34,299 nucleotides of DNA, from positions 1 to 34,299 of the forward strand of contig MNYN01000017.1 of NCBI GenBank assembly GCA_001873105.1, written 5' to 3'. Numbering within the stretch: the stretch's first letter is position 1; every line of letters starts with the position of its first letter. Under the pieces are notes generated by a model. The model worked only from the letters and a program-made list of their open reading frames with translations, was not told where the DNA came from and ran no database searches. Made by a program: the position numbers and the translations under genes. Below, in pieces: positions 8,388 to 16,859 of this stretch. The DNA comes from Flavobacteriaceae bacterium CG2_30_34_30 (lineage in GTDB: Bacteria; Bacteroidota; Bacteroidia; Flavobacteriales; Flavobacteriaceae).

Positions 8388-9365
8388 TTATTTAAATTGA
8401 ACGGATTTTATAATGGCTTCTAGTTCAAATTGATAATCTCTCTTGCCGATAGATGGTGCGAAAGTAAATCCCTCTATTACTAGTATCCGATTATTTATAG
8501 AATCTTTTATGGCATAATTAACAAAAGGTCCTGCCATAAAATTGTTTTTTACCTCCCAAGTACCTTTAGTTTCGTAAGCAAATTTTCCGTCAATTTCTGT
8601 GGTAAATAAATAGGGTGCGTAGGCTTCTTCAGTTATCATGTAACTCCCTGGTGTAGCTCCTTCTATATGAGCTTTCCCTATAGAATCTCTCATTTTTATA
8701 ATATCACCTATTCGAGTTTCCTCATTTTCAAAACTATGTATTGGTATTTCATACACCATGATATTGGTGGTTCCGGTGCGGATGTCTTTTCTTAACCAGG
8801 CAAAATTATCTGTAATTTTTGCTATTCTATAAGCAGAGGGTATTTTTAAACGAATCCCTAAACTATCCTCTAGAGGTTTAATGTCTAACAAAGAAAGGGA
8901 CATGCGGCGTTGTTTTTCTTCTATCTCTGTTTTTTGGAAAAGTGCTATAATTTCATCCGCTTTCTCTTCTATGGTTGCCATTAATTCTTCCTCGGTATTT
9001 GCGCTTATAAAAACTGCTTTTTGAGGTTTTGCATATTGATTATCTATAATTTTAAAATCGGCATTTTCGCTCTTTTGGATAAAAATAAAAATGCGCTGTT
9101 TTTGGGTAAAACCTTCAAAAGAATTGGGGGCTAATTGATTTATACTAAAAAGAGGTTCTTCTTGAGGAAGTCCATCTACAGGTGATGCAAAATGTTTTCT
9201 TAGTGTTTCCCCTATGGAACTACTCCACAATTCGTCTGCTATAACAATTTGCAAATTATTAATATTTCCGGAAGAGTCTGGCAACATAGCTTCACGTTCA
9301 GCTTTGGAATCTTCACAGGAAGCACATAGACTAATGGTAATTAGAAAGAAAAGTATTTTTTTCAT
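8388..9365 (-). CDS. DUF4837 family lipoprotein
   Basis: 325 residues. A lipoprotein signal is clear: a short basic start, a hydrophobic stretch and the lipobox LCAS-C with the acceptor Cys at residue 17. The mature part has the N-terminal NINNLQIVIADELW and a C-terminal region typical of the DUF4837 family, found in Bacteroidetes and of unknown function. It probably sits in the periplasm or on the outer membrane. It begins 45 bp after the transglycosylase gene, with no promoter element between them, so joint expression with a cell-wall enzyme is likely. Confidence 0.85.
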   Translation of the reverse strand: MKKILFFLITISLCASCEDSKAEREAMLPDSSGNINNLQIVIADELWSSSIGETLRKHFASPVDGLPQEEPLFSINQLAPNSFEGFTQKQRIFIFIQKSENADFKIIDNQYAKPQKAVFISANTEEELMATIEEKADEIIALFQKTEIEEKQRRMSLSLLDIKPLEDSLGIRLKIPSAYRIAKITDNFAWLRKDIRTGTTNIMVYEIPIHSFENEETRIGDIIKMRDSIGKAHIEGATPGSYMITEEAYAPYLFTTEIDGKFAYETKGTWEVKNNFMAGPFVNYAIKDSINNRILVIEGFTFAPSIGKRDYQFELEAIIKSVQFK

Positions 9366-9410
9366 TTTTAAATTGTCATTAAAAAAGGAGGTTTCCTTTG
9401 GTTTTGTTTA

Positions 9411-10943
9411 TTACCCTTTTAAAATCTTTATTTTCATTCCGGGTTTTAAAACATTACCACTAATACCGTTCCATTTTTTTAAATTTTCCATAGATACTCC
9501 TGGAAATTTTTGAGCAATACTCCACAAGGTGTCTCCGGACTTTACTGTATATTCTTTTGTACTGTGGGTTGTTGTATTGTTTTGGGAAACGGCTGTAGTT
9601 GTTGGTGATGCGTTAGAAGGAGAAGGAAATAAGGAAAGCCGCTGACCAATTTTTAACGTATTGCTTTTTAGGCTGTTCCATTGCTTAATACTATTAACCG
9701 TAACGCCATGGTCTCGTGCAATTTTACCTAAGAAATCGCCGTTTCTAACTCGATAGGTTACTTGATGGTTTTGAGAAATGTTTTGTGGCAAGGTTGTTTC
9801 TGTAGATTTAGATTCGGCATCTATATATGCATAAACCAAATCCTCATTACTTACAAAGGTTCCTAATACATCTACAGGAAGTCTTAATGTATAATTTTTT
9901 CCCTCTATAAATGGAATAACATCTAATTTATAAGAGGGGTTTAAAAATTTTAATTCCTCTACAGGAAGGTCTAATATCTCTGAAATCTGTTGAAAAGTAA
10001 GGGTTTGTTTGATATGAATTGTATCGGTTTCAAAATATGGTTTTTTCATCTTGTTGGTGTTAAAACCAAGCTCTTCTGCATATTCAAAAATATACATGGT
10101 AGCTAAAAAAGCAGGAACATAACCGGCAGTTTCTCTTGGCAAGTTATGCCTTATTCTCCAATAATTTGTTTCTCCACCAGATCTTCGAATTGCTTTTGAT
10201 ACATTCCCGGGGCCTGAATTATAAGCTGCTAAAGCTAAATCCCAATCTTTAAAAACAGTAAATAAACTGGAAAGGTATTTACAAGCAGCTTTTGTTGATC
10301 GCAAGGGGTCTGAGCGTTCATCTACATAGGAGGAAACATCCATGCCAAACATTTTGCCTGTTGGAAACATAAACTGCCACAAGCCTGTTGCTCCAACTCT
10401 AGATCTTGCTCTTGGGTTTAAAGCAGATTCAACTATTGCTAAATATTTTAATTCTAACGGCAAATTATGCTTGTCCAGCTCCTGCTCAAACATTGGAAAA
10501 TAGAAATCACTCAAATTTATTAATCTTTGCAAGGATTTTCTCCTGTTTTTAAGATATGTTTTTATTACGCTCTCTAGGGCTTCATTATATTCTACAACAA
10601 ATGGGGTTTTTGCATTTAATAATTTTAGTCTTTTTTTTAAAAGTTCTGTAGGTAACTCTTCAAGAATTACTTGCTCTTCTAAGGTATCTAGCGAAGTAAC
10701 CTCAGCATACATCTCGTCAAAAAGATCAGAATTATAAAGCTCTTTTCTCCAAAGACTATCAATTAACAAACTCTCTTTATACACTCTAAAAACAGAACGG
10801 ATACTGTCTTTTAAGGAAAGTTTGTTTTGGACAGTGGTAGATTCCCTATCCAAATCCATCTCAGAAAAATTACTTTTCACTCCTTGAGCAAAGGTAAAAG
10901 AAACGAAGAAAACAAATAGTAGTGAATAGTTTAATTTATTCAT
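9411..10943 (-). CDS. mltD: Membrane-bound lytic murein transglycosylase D-like, with two LysM domains
   Basis: The ATG at 10943 gives a proper signal peptide (MNKLNYSLLFVFFVSFTFAQ); the frame also allows a start at 10967, which only adds eight residues before it. Numbering from 10943 (510 residues), the SLT domain lies at about 145-285 with catalytic Glu172 in LAIVESALNP, GATGLWQFM and the AAYNSGPGN motif. Two C-terminal LysM domains follow (about 395-439 and 464-508: YRVRNGD..., YTVKSGDTLW...), which bind peptidoglycan. It cleaves the MurNAc-GlcNAc bond to form anhydro-muropeptides. There is a Thr/Ser/Asn-rich linker between the LysM domains. Upstream of the DUF4837 lipoprotein in the same direction. 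Confidence 0.93.
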   Translation of the reverse strand: MNKLNYSLLFVFFVSFTFAQGVKSNFSEMDLDRESTTVQNKLSLKDSIRSVFRVYKESLLIDSLWRKELYNSDLFDEMYAEVTSLDTLEEQVILEELPTELLKKRLKLLNAKTPFVVEYNEALESVIKTYLKNRRKSLQRLINLSDFYFPMFEQELDKHNLPLELKYLAIVESALNPRARSRVGATGLWQFMFPTGKMFGMDVSSYVDERSDPLRSTKAACKYLSSLFTVFKDWDLALAAYNSGPGNVSKAIRRSGGETNYWRIRHNLPRETAGYVPAFLATMYIFEYAEELGFNTNKMKKPYFETDTIHIKQTLTFQQISEILDLPVEELKFLNPSYKLDVIPFIEGKNYTLRLPVDVLGTFVSNEDLVYAYIDAESKSTETTLPQNISQNHQVTYRVRNGDFLGKIARDHGVTVNSIKQWNSLKSNTLKIGQRLSLFPSPSNASPTTTAVSQNNTTTHSTKEYTVKSGDTLWSIAQKFPGVSMENLKKWNGISGNVLKPGMKIKILKG

Positions 10944-10979
10944 AATGCCATACAAAATATGTTGCAAAATAGTAAAAAT

Positions 10980-11007
10980 ATAGACAAAATTGACCTTTAT
11001 TGTCTAT
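10980..11007 (-). terminator. Weak hairpin after pgk, possible terminator
   Basis: Inverted repeat ATAGACAA (10980-10987) and TTGTCTAT (11000-11007), 8-bp stem with a 12-nt loop. On the minus strand it lies downstream of pgk and is followed by a T-rich stretch (ATTTTTA). It could instead be an operator for the transglycosylase gene. Confidence 0.35.
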
Positions 11008-11061
11008 GAGTTTGAAATAGTACAAATAAAAAAACGTAAGTTTTTCCTATGTATTGCCTTT

Positions 11062-12249
11062 TTACTTTAAAATTGCTTCTATACCGGGAAGTGATTTTCC
11101 TTCAAGCATTTCAAGCATCGCACCGCCACCGGTGGAAACATAGCTCATCTTTTTTTCTAAACCAAATTGTTTCACAGCAGCTACCGAATCGCCGCCTCCA
11201 ACTAATGAAAAACAGCCATGTTTTGTTGCTTCAGCAATGGCTATTCCCATAGAAATTGTGCCGTGCGAAAAGGGTTTCATTTCAAAAACCCCTACCGGTC
11301 CATTCCATAATATAGTTTTAGATTCTCTTATTACTCCTGCAAAAATAGCATTCGTTTTCTGTCCTGTATCTAGTCCCATCCATCCGTCCGGTATTGTATC
11401 AATGCTTTGTTCTTTGGTATTTGCAGTTTCTGAAAAACTATCGGCAATTACGGCATCAACGGGTAAATGCACCGTTACATTTTTCTTTTTGGCTTGCTCT
11501 AAAATATGTAACGCCAATGGCAATTTATCGTCCTCTACTAAAGAACTTCCTATATTCCCCCCTAAAGCTTTTATAAAAGTAAATGCCATGCCACCTCCTA
11601 TAATTAAATGATCGATAGTTTCTAAAATATTTTCAATGATTGTAATTTTTGAAGAAACCTTTGCTCCACCAATAATTGCGGTTACCGGCTTTTTATTTTC
11701 TATTAAAACTTTATTTATGCTTACTATTTCTTTTTCTAACAAGAGCCCAAAACATTTGTCTTTCGGAAAATAATCTGCAATGATTGTTGTAGACGCATGA
11801 GCTCTATGGGCTGTGCCAAAAGCATCGTTCACATAAAAATCACCTAAATTTGCCAATTGTTTTGCAAAATTTTTATCGCCTGCTTCCTCCTCTTTATGAA
11901 AGCGTAAATTTTCCAATAAAATAATTTCGCCGGGTCTTAATTTTGTGGCAGCTTCTTCGGCTTTTGGTCCGACGCAATCTGTTACAAATTTTACCTTAAC
12001 TCCAATTATGTCAGAGACTTTATCCACAATATGTCGCAAAGAAAATTCTTCTTCTTTAGCCTTTGGTCTTCCCAAATGTGACATCAAAATACAACTTCCA
12101 CCGTCTTCTAAAATCTTGATGAGTGTAGGTTTTACAGCACGAATACGAGAGTCGTCTGTGATTTTAAAAGCATCGTTCAATGGCACGTTGAAATCGACAC
12201 GAATTAAAACTTTTTTATTTTTAAAATGGAATTGGTTTAAGGTTTTCAT
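11062..12249 (-). CDS. pgk: Phosphoglycerate kinase
   Basis: 395 residues, normal for bacterial PGK. It transfers phosphate from 1,3-bisphosphoglycerate to ADP in glycolysis, in the cytosol. Visible motifs are the signature [10 protein letters not shown] with the downstream [27 protein letters not shown], the hinge segment GGAKVSSKI, the nucleotide site WNGPVGVFE and the C-terminal [13 protein letters not shown]. Start ATG at 12249, 20 nt after an exact promoter element. It is divergent from holB, with an intergenic region of only 83 bp holding both promoters. Confidence 0.98.
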   Translation of the reverse strand: MKTLNQFHFKNKKVLIRVDFNVPLNDAFKITDDSRIRAVKPTLIKILEDGGSCILMSHLGRPKAKEEEFSLRHIVDKVSDIIGVKVKFVTDCVGPKAEEAATKLRPGEIILLENLRFHKEEEAGDKNFAKQLANLGDFYVNDAFGTAHRAHASTTIIADYFPKDKCFGLLLEKEIVSINKVLIENKKPVTAIIGGAKVSSKITIIENILETIDHLIIGGGMAFTFIKALGGNIGSSLVEDDKLPLALHILEQAKKKNVTVHLPVDAVIADSFSETANTKEQSIDTIPDGWMGLDTGQKTNAIFAGVIRESKTILWNGPVGVFEMKPFSHGTISMGIAIAEATKHGCFSLVGGGDSVAAVKQFGLEKKMSYVSTGGGAMLEMLEGKSLPGIEAILK

Positions 12250-12269
12250 TGGGTTTTAATTTTCAAAAA

Positions 12270-12277
12270 CAAAGATA
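12270..12277 (-). promoter_or_regulatory. -7 promoter element of pgk
   Basis: Minus-strand TATCTTTG, an exact TAnnTTTG match, 20 nt before the pgk ATG. Confidence 0.65.
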
Positions 12278-12321
12278 CTTTTTTCTGAGTATTGAAGCCA
12301 CAAGTTTGTAATGAATTATCC

Positions 12322-12329
12322 TATATTTG
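12322..12329 (+). promoter_or_regulatory. -7 promoter element of holB, nearly abutting the ATG
   Basis: TATATTTG, an exact TAnnTTTG match; only 3 nt separate it from the ATG at 12333. Transcription from this element would start at or next to the ATG, giving a leaderless message. Confidence 0.6.
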
Positions 12330-12332
12330 CGT

Positions 12333-13475
12333 ATGTTGTTTTCCGACGTTTTAGGTCTTGATTATATTAAAAATCATTTGATAACCTCCGTTCATAATGG
12401 GAGAATTCCTCATGCACAACTATTTGTTGGTCAAGGAGTTTTGCCATTAGCCATTGCTTATAGTCAATATTTGTTATGTGGAAATAGTGGGTTTGAAAAC
12501 ACCGAAGGTAATGCTTCTTGTAATTTAAAATTTAACAAATTTTCACACCCCGATTTGCATTTTGTTTATCCGGTAGCCACAAACGAGAAAATAAAAAGCC
12601 ATCCCATTTCCAATCATTTTGCCGAAGAATGGCGTGCTTTTTTATTGGAAAATCCTTACGGAAATCTATTTGATTGGTATAACCATTTAGGCATTGAAAA
12701 CAAACAAGGAAATATTAGCGTAGATGAAGCACAAGATATTGTAAAAAGTCTTTCGCTAAAATCGTATGAAGGAGGGTATAAAGTGATGATTATTTGGGTG
12801 GCCGAAAAAATGAATAGTCCTTGTGCCAATAAATTATTAAAAATCTTAGAAGAGCCGCCCGAAAAAACAGTATTTATATTAATTACTGAAGATGAAGAGC
12901 TCCTTTTAACTACCATAAAATCACGCTGTCAACTTTTAAAAATTCCTCTTTTACCGGAAGAAATTCTTGCACAAGGGCTTGTACAAAGAGAAAATGCCCC
13001 TTATACTCTTGCCAAAGATTTTGCCCGGCAAGCTTCTGGTGATTATAACACCGCTTTGCGATTATATAGAAACAGCAAGGAGAATCACCAATTTGAGGAT
13101 TGGGTAATTTTTTGGATACGTGCAGCCTTTAGGGCAAAAGGGAATAAAAGTGTAATTAACGATTTGCTGTCGTGGAGTGATACCTTGGCAAGCACAGGAA
13201 GGGAAGCTCAAAAAAAGTTTTTAGACTATTGTATTTCCTTTTTTAGGCAAGCAATGCTCTTAAATTACCAAGTTCCCTCTTTGGTGTATCTTCAATTTAA
13301 AGATCCAAAATTTGCTCTTGAAAATTTTGCGCCATTTATACACGGTGAAAACATTTTAGAAATTATAGATGCTTTAGAAACTGCAAATTATCACATTGAA
13401 AGAAATGGCAATGCTAAAATCATCTTCACCGACTTGTCTATCCAATTGACCCGATTATTACACAAAAAACCATAA
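12333..13475 (+). CDS. holB: DNA polymerase III subunit delta-prime
   Basis: The open frame can be read from a TTG at 12327, but that TTG lies inside the -7 element, so the ATG at 12333 (MLFSDVLGLDYIK, 380 residues) is the likely start. Clamp-loader AAA+ features are present: HAQLFVGQG without a Walker A lysine (as expected for delta-prime, which does not hydrolyse ATP), ISVDEAQDIV, KLLKILEEPPEKTVFILIT and the SRC motif in IKSRCQLL. Only two Cys remain where E. coli delta-prime has a four-Cys zinc module (CGNSGF...ASCNLKF), followed by the conserved HPDLHFVYP. It acts in the clamp loader with tau/gamma and delta. Confidence 0.93.
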   Translation: MLFSDVLGLDYIKNHLITSVHNGRIPHAQLFVGQGVLPLAIAYSQYLLCGNSGFENTEGNASCNLKFNKFSHPDLHFVYPVATNEKIKSHPISNHFAEEWRAFLLENPYGNLFDWYNHLGIENKQGNISVDEAQDIVKSLSLKSYEGGYKVMIIWVAEKMNSPCANKLLKILEEPPEKTVFILITEDEELLLTTIKSRCQLLKIPLLPEEILAQGLVQRENAPYTLAKDFARQASGDYNTALRLYRNSKENHQFEDWVIFWIRAAFRAKGNKSVINDLLSWSDTLASTGREAQKKFLDYCISFFRQAMLLNYQVPSLVYLQFKDPKFALENFAPFIHGENILEIIDALETANYHIERNGNAKIIFTDLSIQLTRLLHKKP

Positions 13476-13606
13476 GACATTAAAATAGAAAAGCCTTATT
13501 TTAAAACTTATTGGCATTAATTTACTTTATAAAAAATTGCGCTGTTTTCGTCCTTCTAATTACGTATCTGAAAAACCACATGGGTTTCTACTTTTTTAAA
13601 AAAATA

Positions 13607-13638
13607 AGCTTTTAAATAGTCTATAAACGGAGTTTTAT
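13607..13638. repeat. Imperfect direct repeat, copy 1
   Basis: Begins AGCTTTTAAATAGTCT and ends GGAGTTTTAT; matches copy 2 at 13861-13891 in 29 of 32 aligned columns (two substitutions and one missing base). Confidence 0.6.
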
Positions 13639-13691
13639 AGAAATCTAGGTGCATAAGTAGGGAAAAAACTCTATTTCCTTTTTATGAATCT

Positions 13692-13727
13692 AACCCTTGA
13701 AGGGTTTAAAACCCTTCAAGGGTTTTT
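13692..13727 (+). terminator. Strong terminator-like hairpin downstream of holB
   Basis: Arms 13692-13707 and 13709-13724 are exact reverse complements (each built on CCCTTGAAGGG / CCCTTCAAGGG), followed by TTTTT. Each arm is itself nearly palindromic, so alternative cruciform folding is possible. It lies about 215 bp after the holB stop and could also serve the convergent methyltransferase gene. Confidence 0.7.
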
Positions 13728-13860
13728 CTACGCCTTAATTTATTTGGTATTTTGTTCTGACTTTCGCATTTTAATACCCAAAACAAAGATCAAAATAAAC
13801 TGAATATGCTATAAACCAACAAATTAGTCCTTTATAAAATCAAAATGTGTAGGCCTGATG

Positions 13861-13891
13861 AGCTTTTAAATTGTCTTAAATGGAGTTTTAT
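13861..13891. repeat. Imperfect direct repeat, copy 2
   Basis: Begins AGCTTTTAAATTGTCT and ends GGAGTTTTAT; partner of 13607-13638. It covers the stop codon of the methyltransferase gene. Confidence 0.6.
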
Positions 13892-14739
13892 TCTTTTTTA
13901 AGCACATAAATATGCGAAGAAAACTCTTTTGTAAATATTCCTGAGACATTGGAGCAAATTCCAAAAAAAATTGCTTTTGCCCAATTATTTTTTCCTGTTT
14001 TATATTTTTCAGAAAGCAAGCTTACATAAAAAGCATCAAAAAGCATAGGTTTAATTTTTACAAGATGAAATGGATGTTCTGAAAACAACGTTTGAATTGC
14101 CGTTTTTGAAAAATGCCAAAGATGTCTTGGCACATCGTAAGCCGCCCAAAATTTTTGATAGTGTTTAGCATCCCAAGATTTAAAATTTGGCAGGGCAACG
14201 ATTAAAGTTCCAGTAGGTTTTAATAGCTTTGAGATTTGCAAAATATAGGTTTCCAGATTGGGCACATGTTCTAAAACATGCCAAAGAGTGATAACATCAA
14301 AGTTGTTTTGAGTTACTTGGTGCAACTCCTTTAGCACGGTTATTCCTTTTTTTTCCGAAAGCTTTCTTGCGCCTTCATTAGGTTCTACACCATGCACCTC
14401 CCATTTTTTTTGTTTTGCTGTGAGTAGAAACTCTCCCGTGCCAGATCCAATATCCAACAGTTTTCCCACACCATTATTTTCTTTAATAATAAGGGACACT
14501 TTTTGTTTCAGTGCCACTCTTTTTACAATGTGGTACACTTTGTCTATTAAATCTTTTTTTTTGTCGGAATGTGAAATGTATGCATCACTTATATAGTATG
14601 TTGGTAAATCTTCAGGTTTTGGTTTAGGCATTGTTTCAAGAAAATCAATTTTAGTATTTGAAACTAATAAAAACTCCTCCCCGGAAACCAAAAAGTCTTT
14701 TGTTTTTAGGTACACGTGATTTGAAGGTTTCAATGACAC
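13888..14739 (-). CDS. Class I SAM-dependent methyltransferase
   Basis: 283 residues. A Rossmann methyltransferase core begins at about residue 90: motif I LLDIGSGTGEFL, acidic residue of motif II in HGVEPNEG, then FDVITLWHVLEHV and LLKPTGTLIVALPN (motifs III-V). The His in HVLEH and the DVPRHLWHFS segment are typical of Methyltransf_23-type enzymes that act on small molecules, lipids or sugars. The N-terminal 80 residues contain YYISDAYISHSD, often seen in the Bacteroidetes homologues. The substrate cannot be read from sequence. It lies downstream of mnmG on the same strand, with a parS-like site in the 112-bp gap. Confidence 0.88.
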   Translation of the reverse strand: MSLKPSNHVYLKTKDFLVSGEEFLLVSNTKIDFLETMPKPKPEDLPTYYISDAYISHSDKKKDLIDKVYHIVKRVALKQKVSLIIKENNGVGKLLDIGSGTGEFLLTAKQKKWEVHGVEPNEGARKLSEKKGITVLKELHQVTQNNFDVITLWHVLEHVPNLETYILQISKLLKPTGTLIVALPNFKSWDAKHYQKFWAAYDVPRHLWHFSKTAIQTLFSEHPFHLVKIKPMLFDAFYVSLLSEKYKTGKNNWAKAIFFGICSNVSGIFTKEFSSHIYVLKKE

Positions 14740-14751
14740 TTTTTATTTAAT

Positions 14752-14767
14752 TGTTTCACGTGGAACA
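14752..14767. promoter_or_regulatory. parS-like ParB binding site 1
   Basis: TGTTTCACGTGGAACA, a 16-bp near-perfect palindrome agreeing with the bacterial parS consensus TGTTTCACGTGAAACA at 15 of 16 bases. It lies between mnmG and the methyltransferase gene. Chromosomal parS sites bind ParB and usually cluster near the replication origin. Confidence 0.8.
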
Positions 14768-14851
14768 TTATTTTAAATTCAACTTTCATAAGTTTATTAT
14801 TTCTCTTTCTTTTTCCTCGTGTTGTTTCTAAAAAAATATAATTCAATTGTA

Positions 14852-16723
14852 CTACCTGCCCATATAAACTAACATCACCGAAATATCGTTTGGAGAAACA
14901 CCACTTATTCGCGATGCTTGTGATATAGTTGCGGGACGAATTTTATTTAGTTTTTCACGTGCTTCATAAGAAAGCGATTTTAGTAGAGCATAGTCAAACG
15001 TGTCAGGAATTTTAATGCCTTCTAATCGGTTTAACTTATCTGCATTGTTTTTTTCTTTGTCGATATAGCCGGAATATTTTACCTGAATTTCTACTTGTTC
15101 TAAAATTTCGTTGTCTAATTCTCTTGTTTGCATATAGGCTTCAACCTCTGGAATTCTTCGCATATCCTCCATAGTAATATTGGGCCTTGAAAAAACTTTA
15201 AAGAGTTTATCTCCTTGAAGAACTTCTGCAGACTCCTTATCTCTTAATATAGGGTTTATCGTTTCGGGAGTAAAACTAGTTTCTTTAAAATACTGCACAA
15301 ATGCATCTGACTTTACTTGTTTTTCTTCCATCCTTTGAAGGCGATCTTTTTTAGCTAATCCTATTTTAAATGATTTTGGGGTTAGCCTAAAGTCAGCATT
15401 ATCTTGTCTTAAAAGGGTGCGATATTCTGCCCTTGAAGTAAACATTCGGTAGGGTTCTTCTGTTCCTTTTGTTATCAAATCGTCAATCAATACACCAATA
15501 TAAGCTTCACTTCTTTTTAAAATAAAGGGCTCTTTTTCATGCACTTTTAAATGCGCATTAATTCCTGCCATCAACCCCTGTGAAGCAGCTTCTTCATATC
15601 CGGTTGTGCCATTTATTTGTCCTGCAAAATATAGCCCTTCTACAAGCTTTGTTTCCAAGGTGTGTTTTAATTGCGTTGGCGGAAAGTAATCATATTCGAT
15701 AGCATATCCGGGTCTGAAAAATTTTACATTTTCAAAACCCACAACAGATCGCAATGCTTTAAATTGTACATCTTCTGGTAGTGACGTTGAAAATCCATTT
15801 ACATAAAACTCAACCGTATTCCAACCTTCAGGTTCTATAAAAAGTTGGTGCCTTTCTTTCTCTGCAAACCGATTAATTTTATCTTCAATAGAAGGACAAT
15901 ATCTAGGCCCAATACTTTTTATACGGCCGTTAAACATAGGCGATCTATCAAAACCTTCTCTAAGTAAATCATGAACAAGATTGCTGGTATAGGTCATATA
16001 ACACAACCGTTGTTTTTTAAGTGGGGAAGTAAGATTAGAGAATGAAAATTTATCGGGTTTTTCGTCTCCGGGTTGGTCTTCCATTTTAGAAAAATCTAAA
16101 GACCTTCCATCCACTCTAGGCGGTGTTCCTGTTTTCATTCTACCGGATTCGAAGCCAAGTTTTACTAAATCCTCTGTAATTCCTGTCGATGCTTTTTCAC
16201 CTGCTCTTCCTCCACCAAAATGCTTTTCGCCTATATGAATTAAGCCATTTAAAAAGGTGCCGTTGGTAAGTATAACTGATTTTCCTTGTATTTCATTTCC
16301 AAGAGATGTTTTTATGCCTATAATATTATTGTTTTTTACAAGAAGACCTGAAACCATTTCTTGGTAAAAATCAAGGTTTGGTGTTTGCTCTAAACGCAGA
16401 CGCCATTCTTCTGCAAAACGCATCCTATCACTTTGTACCCTTGGACTCCACATTGCTGGGCCTTTTGACTTGTTGAGCATTTTAAATTGGATCGCTGTTC
16501 TGTCAGAAACAATACCACTATACCCTCCCATTGCGTCAATTTCGCGAACTATTTGCCCTTTTGCAATTCCTCCCATTGCAGGATTGCACGACATTTGCGC
16601 AATATTTTGAAGGTTCATTGTTACTAATAAGGTTTTAGAACCCATATTAGCAGCAGCAGCGGCGGCTTCAGATCCCGCATGTCCGCCTCCAACAACGATT
16701 ACATCATATTCTTTTTCAAACAT
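14852..16723 (-). CDS. mnmG: tRNA uridine-5-carboxymethylaminomethyl modification enzyme MnmG (GidA)
   Basis: From the ATG at 16723 the protein is 623 residues, standard for MnmG. The open frame could begin at 16765, but that extension would translate the parS-like palindrome, and the family N-terminus MFEKEYDVIVVGGGHAG starts at 16723. The FAD motif GGGHAG is at residues 12-17; other hallmarks are MSCNPAMGGIAKGQIVREIDA, GTFLNG, GRAGEKAS, GRMKTGTPPR, YCPSIEDK, FRPGYAIEYDY, AGQINGTTGYEEAA and the C-terminal MnmE-binding helical part. With MnmE it modifies the wobble uridine of certain tRNAs. Upstream lie a parS-like site and an exact -7 element. Confidence 0.97.
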   Translation of the reverse strand: MFEKEYDVIVVGGGHAGSEAAAAAANMGSKTLLVTMNLQNIAQMSCNPAMGGIAKGQIVREIDAMGGYSGIVSDRTAIQFKMLNKSKGPAMWSPRVQSDRMRFAEEWRLRLEQTPNLDFYQEMVSGLLVKNNNIIGIKTSLGNEIQGKSVILTNGTFLNGLIHIGEKHFGGGRAGEKASTGITEDLVKLGFESGRMKTGTPPRVDGRSLDFSKMEDQPGDEKPDKFSFSNLTSPLKKQRLCYMTYTSNLVHDLLREGFDRSPMFNGRIKSIGPRYCPSIEDKINRFAEKERHQLFIEPEGWNTVEFYVNGFSTSLPEDVQFKALRSVVGFENVKFFRPGYAIEYDYFPPTQLKHTLETKLVEGLYFAGQINGTTGYEEAASQGLMAGINAHLKVHEKEPFILKRSEAYIGVLIDDLITKGTEEPYRMFTSRAEYRTLLRQDNADFRLTPKSFKIGLAKKDRLQRMEEKQVKSDAFVQYFKETSFTPETINPILRDKESAEVLQGDKLFKVFSRPNITMEDMRRIPEVEAYMQTRELDNEILEQVEIQVKYSGYIDKEKNNADKLNRLEGIKIPDTFDYALLKSLSYEAREKLNKIRPATISQASRISGVSPNDISVMLVYMGR

Positions 16724-16744
16724 AGTATTATTCTTATATAAAAG

Positions 16745-16760
16745 TGTTCCACGTGGAACA
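16745..16760. promoter_or_regulatory. parS-like ParB binding site 2
   Basis: TGTTCCACGTGGAACA, a perfect 16-bp palindrome of the parS type. It sits 21 bp upstream of the mnmG start codon, between the promoter element and the ATG, so it would be transcribed in the mnmG leader. Confidence 0.82.
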
Positions 16761-16780
16761 AACAAAAAAATTTAAGGGTG

Positions 16781-16788
16781 CAAATATA
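16781..16788 (-). promoter_or_regulatory. -7 promoter element of mnmG
   Basis: Minus-strand TATATTTG, an exact TAnnTTTG match, upstream of the parS-like site. The distance to the ATG (57 nt) is longer than for the other genes here. Confidence 0.5.
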
Positions 16789-16859
16789 CTGTAAATAACA
16801 GCAAACTAAGGATTAAGCCCTCAAAAGACATACTTTATTGATTGTCAAAGATATAGAAT

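Larger units (their letters stand above)
13476..13887. other. 412-bp gap between convergent holB and methyltransferase genes
   Basis: No convincing reading frame. It contains a strong hairpin terminator (13692-13727) and an imperfect direct repeat of about 31 bp (13607-13638 and 13861-13891). The rest is AT-rich with nothing recognisable. Confidence 0.6.

Noticed and set aside
12020-12028. Consensus DnaA box TTATCCACA
   Set aside because: It is single and lies inside the pgk coding sequence; no cluster or AT-rich unwinding region is next to it, so chance is the simplest explanation.
14951-14966. Third parS-like site (TTTTTCACGTGCTTCA)
   Set aside because: Only one half matches the consensus, and it lies in the mnmG coding region. 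CACGTG cores at about 14713 and 27315 fail for the same reason.
16724-16765. N-terminal extension of MnmG by 14 residues
   Set aside because: It would translate the parS-like palindrome and precedes the conserved family N-terminus.
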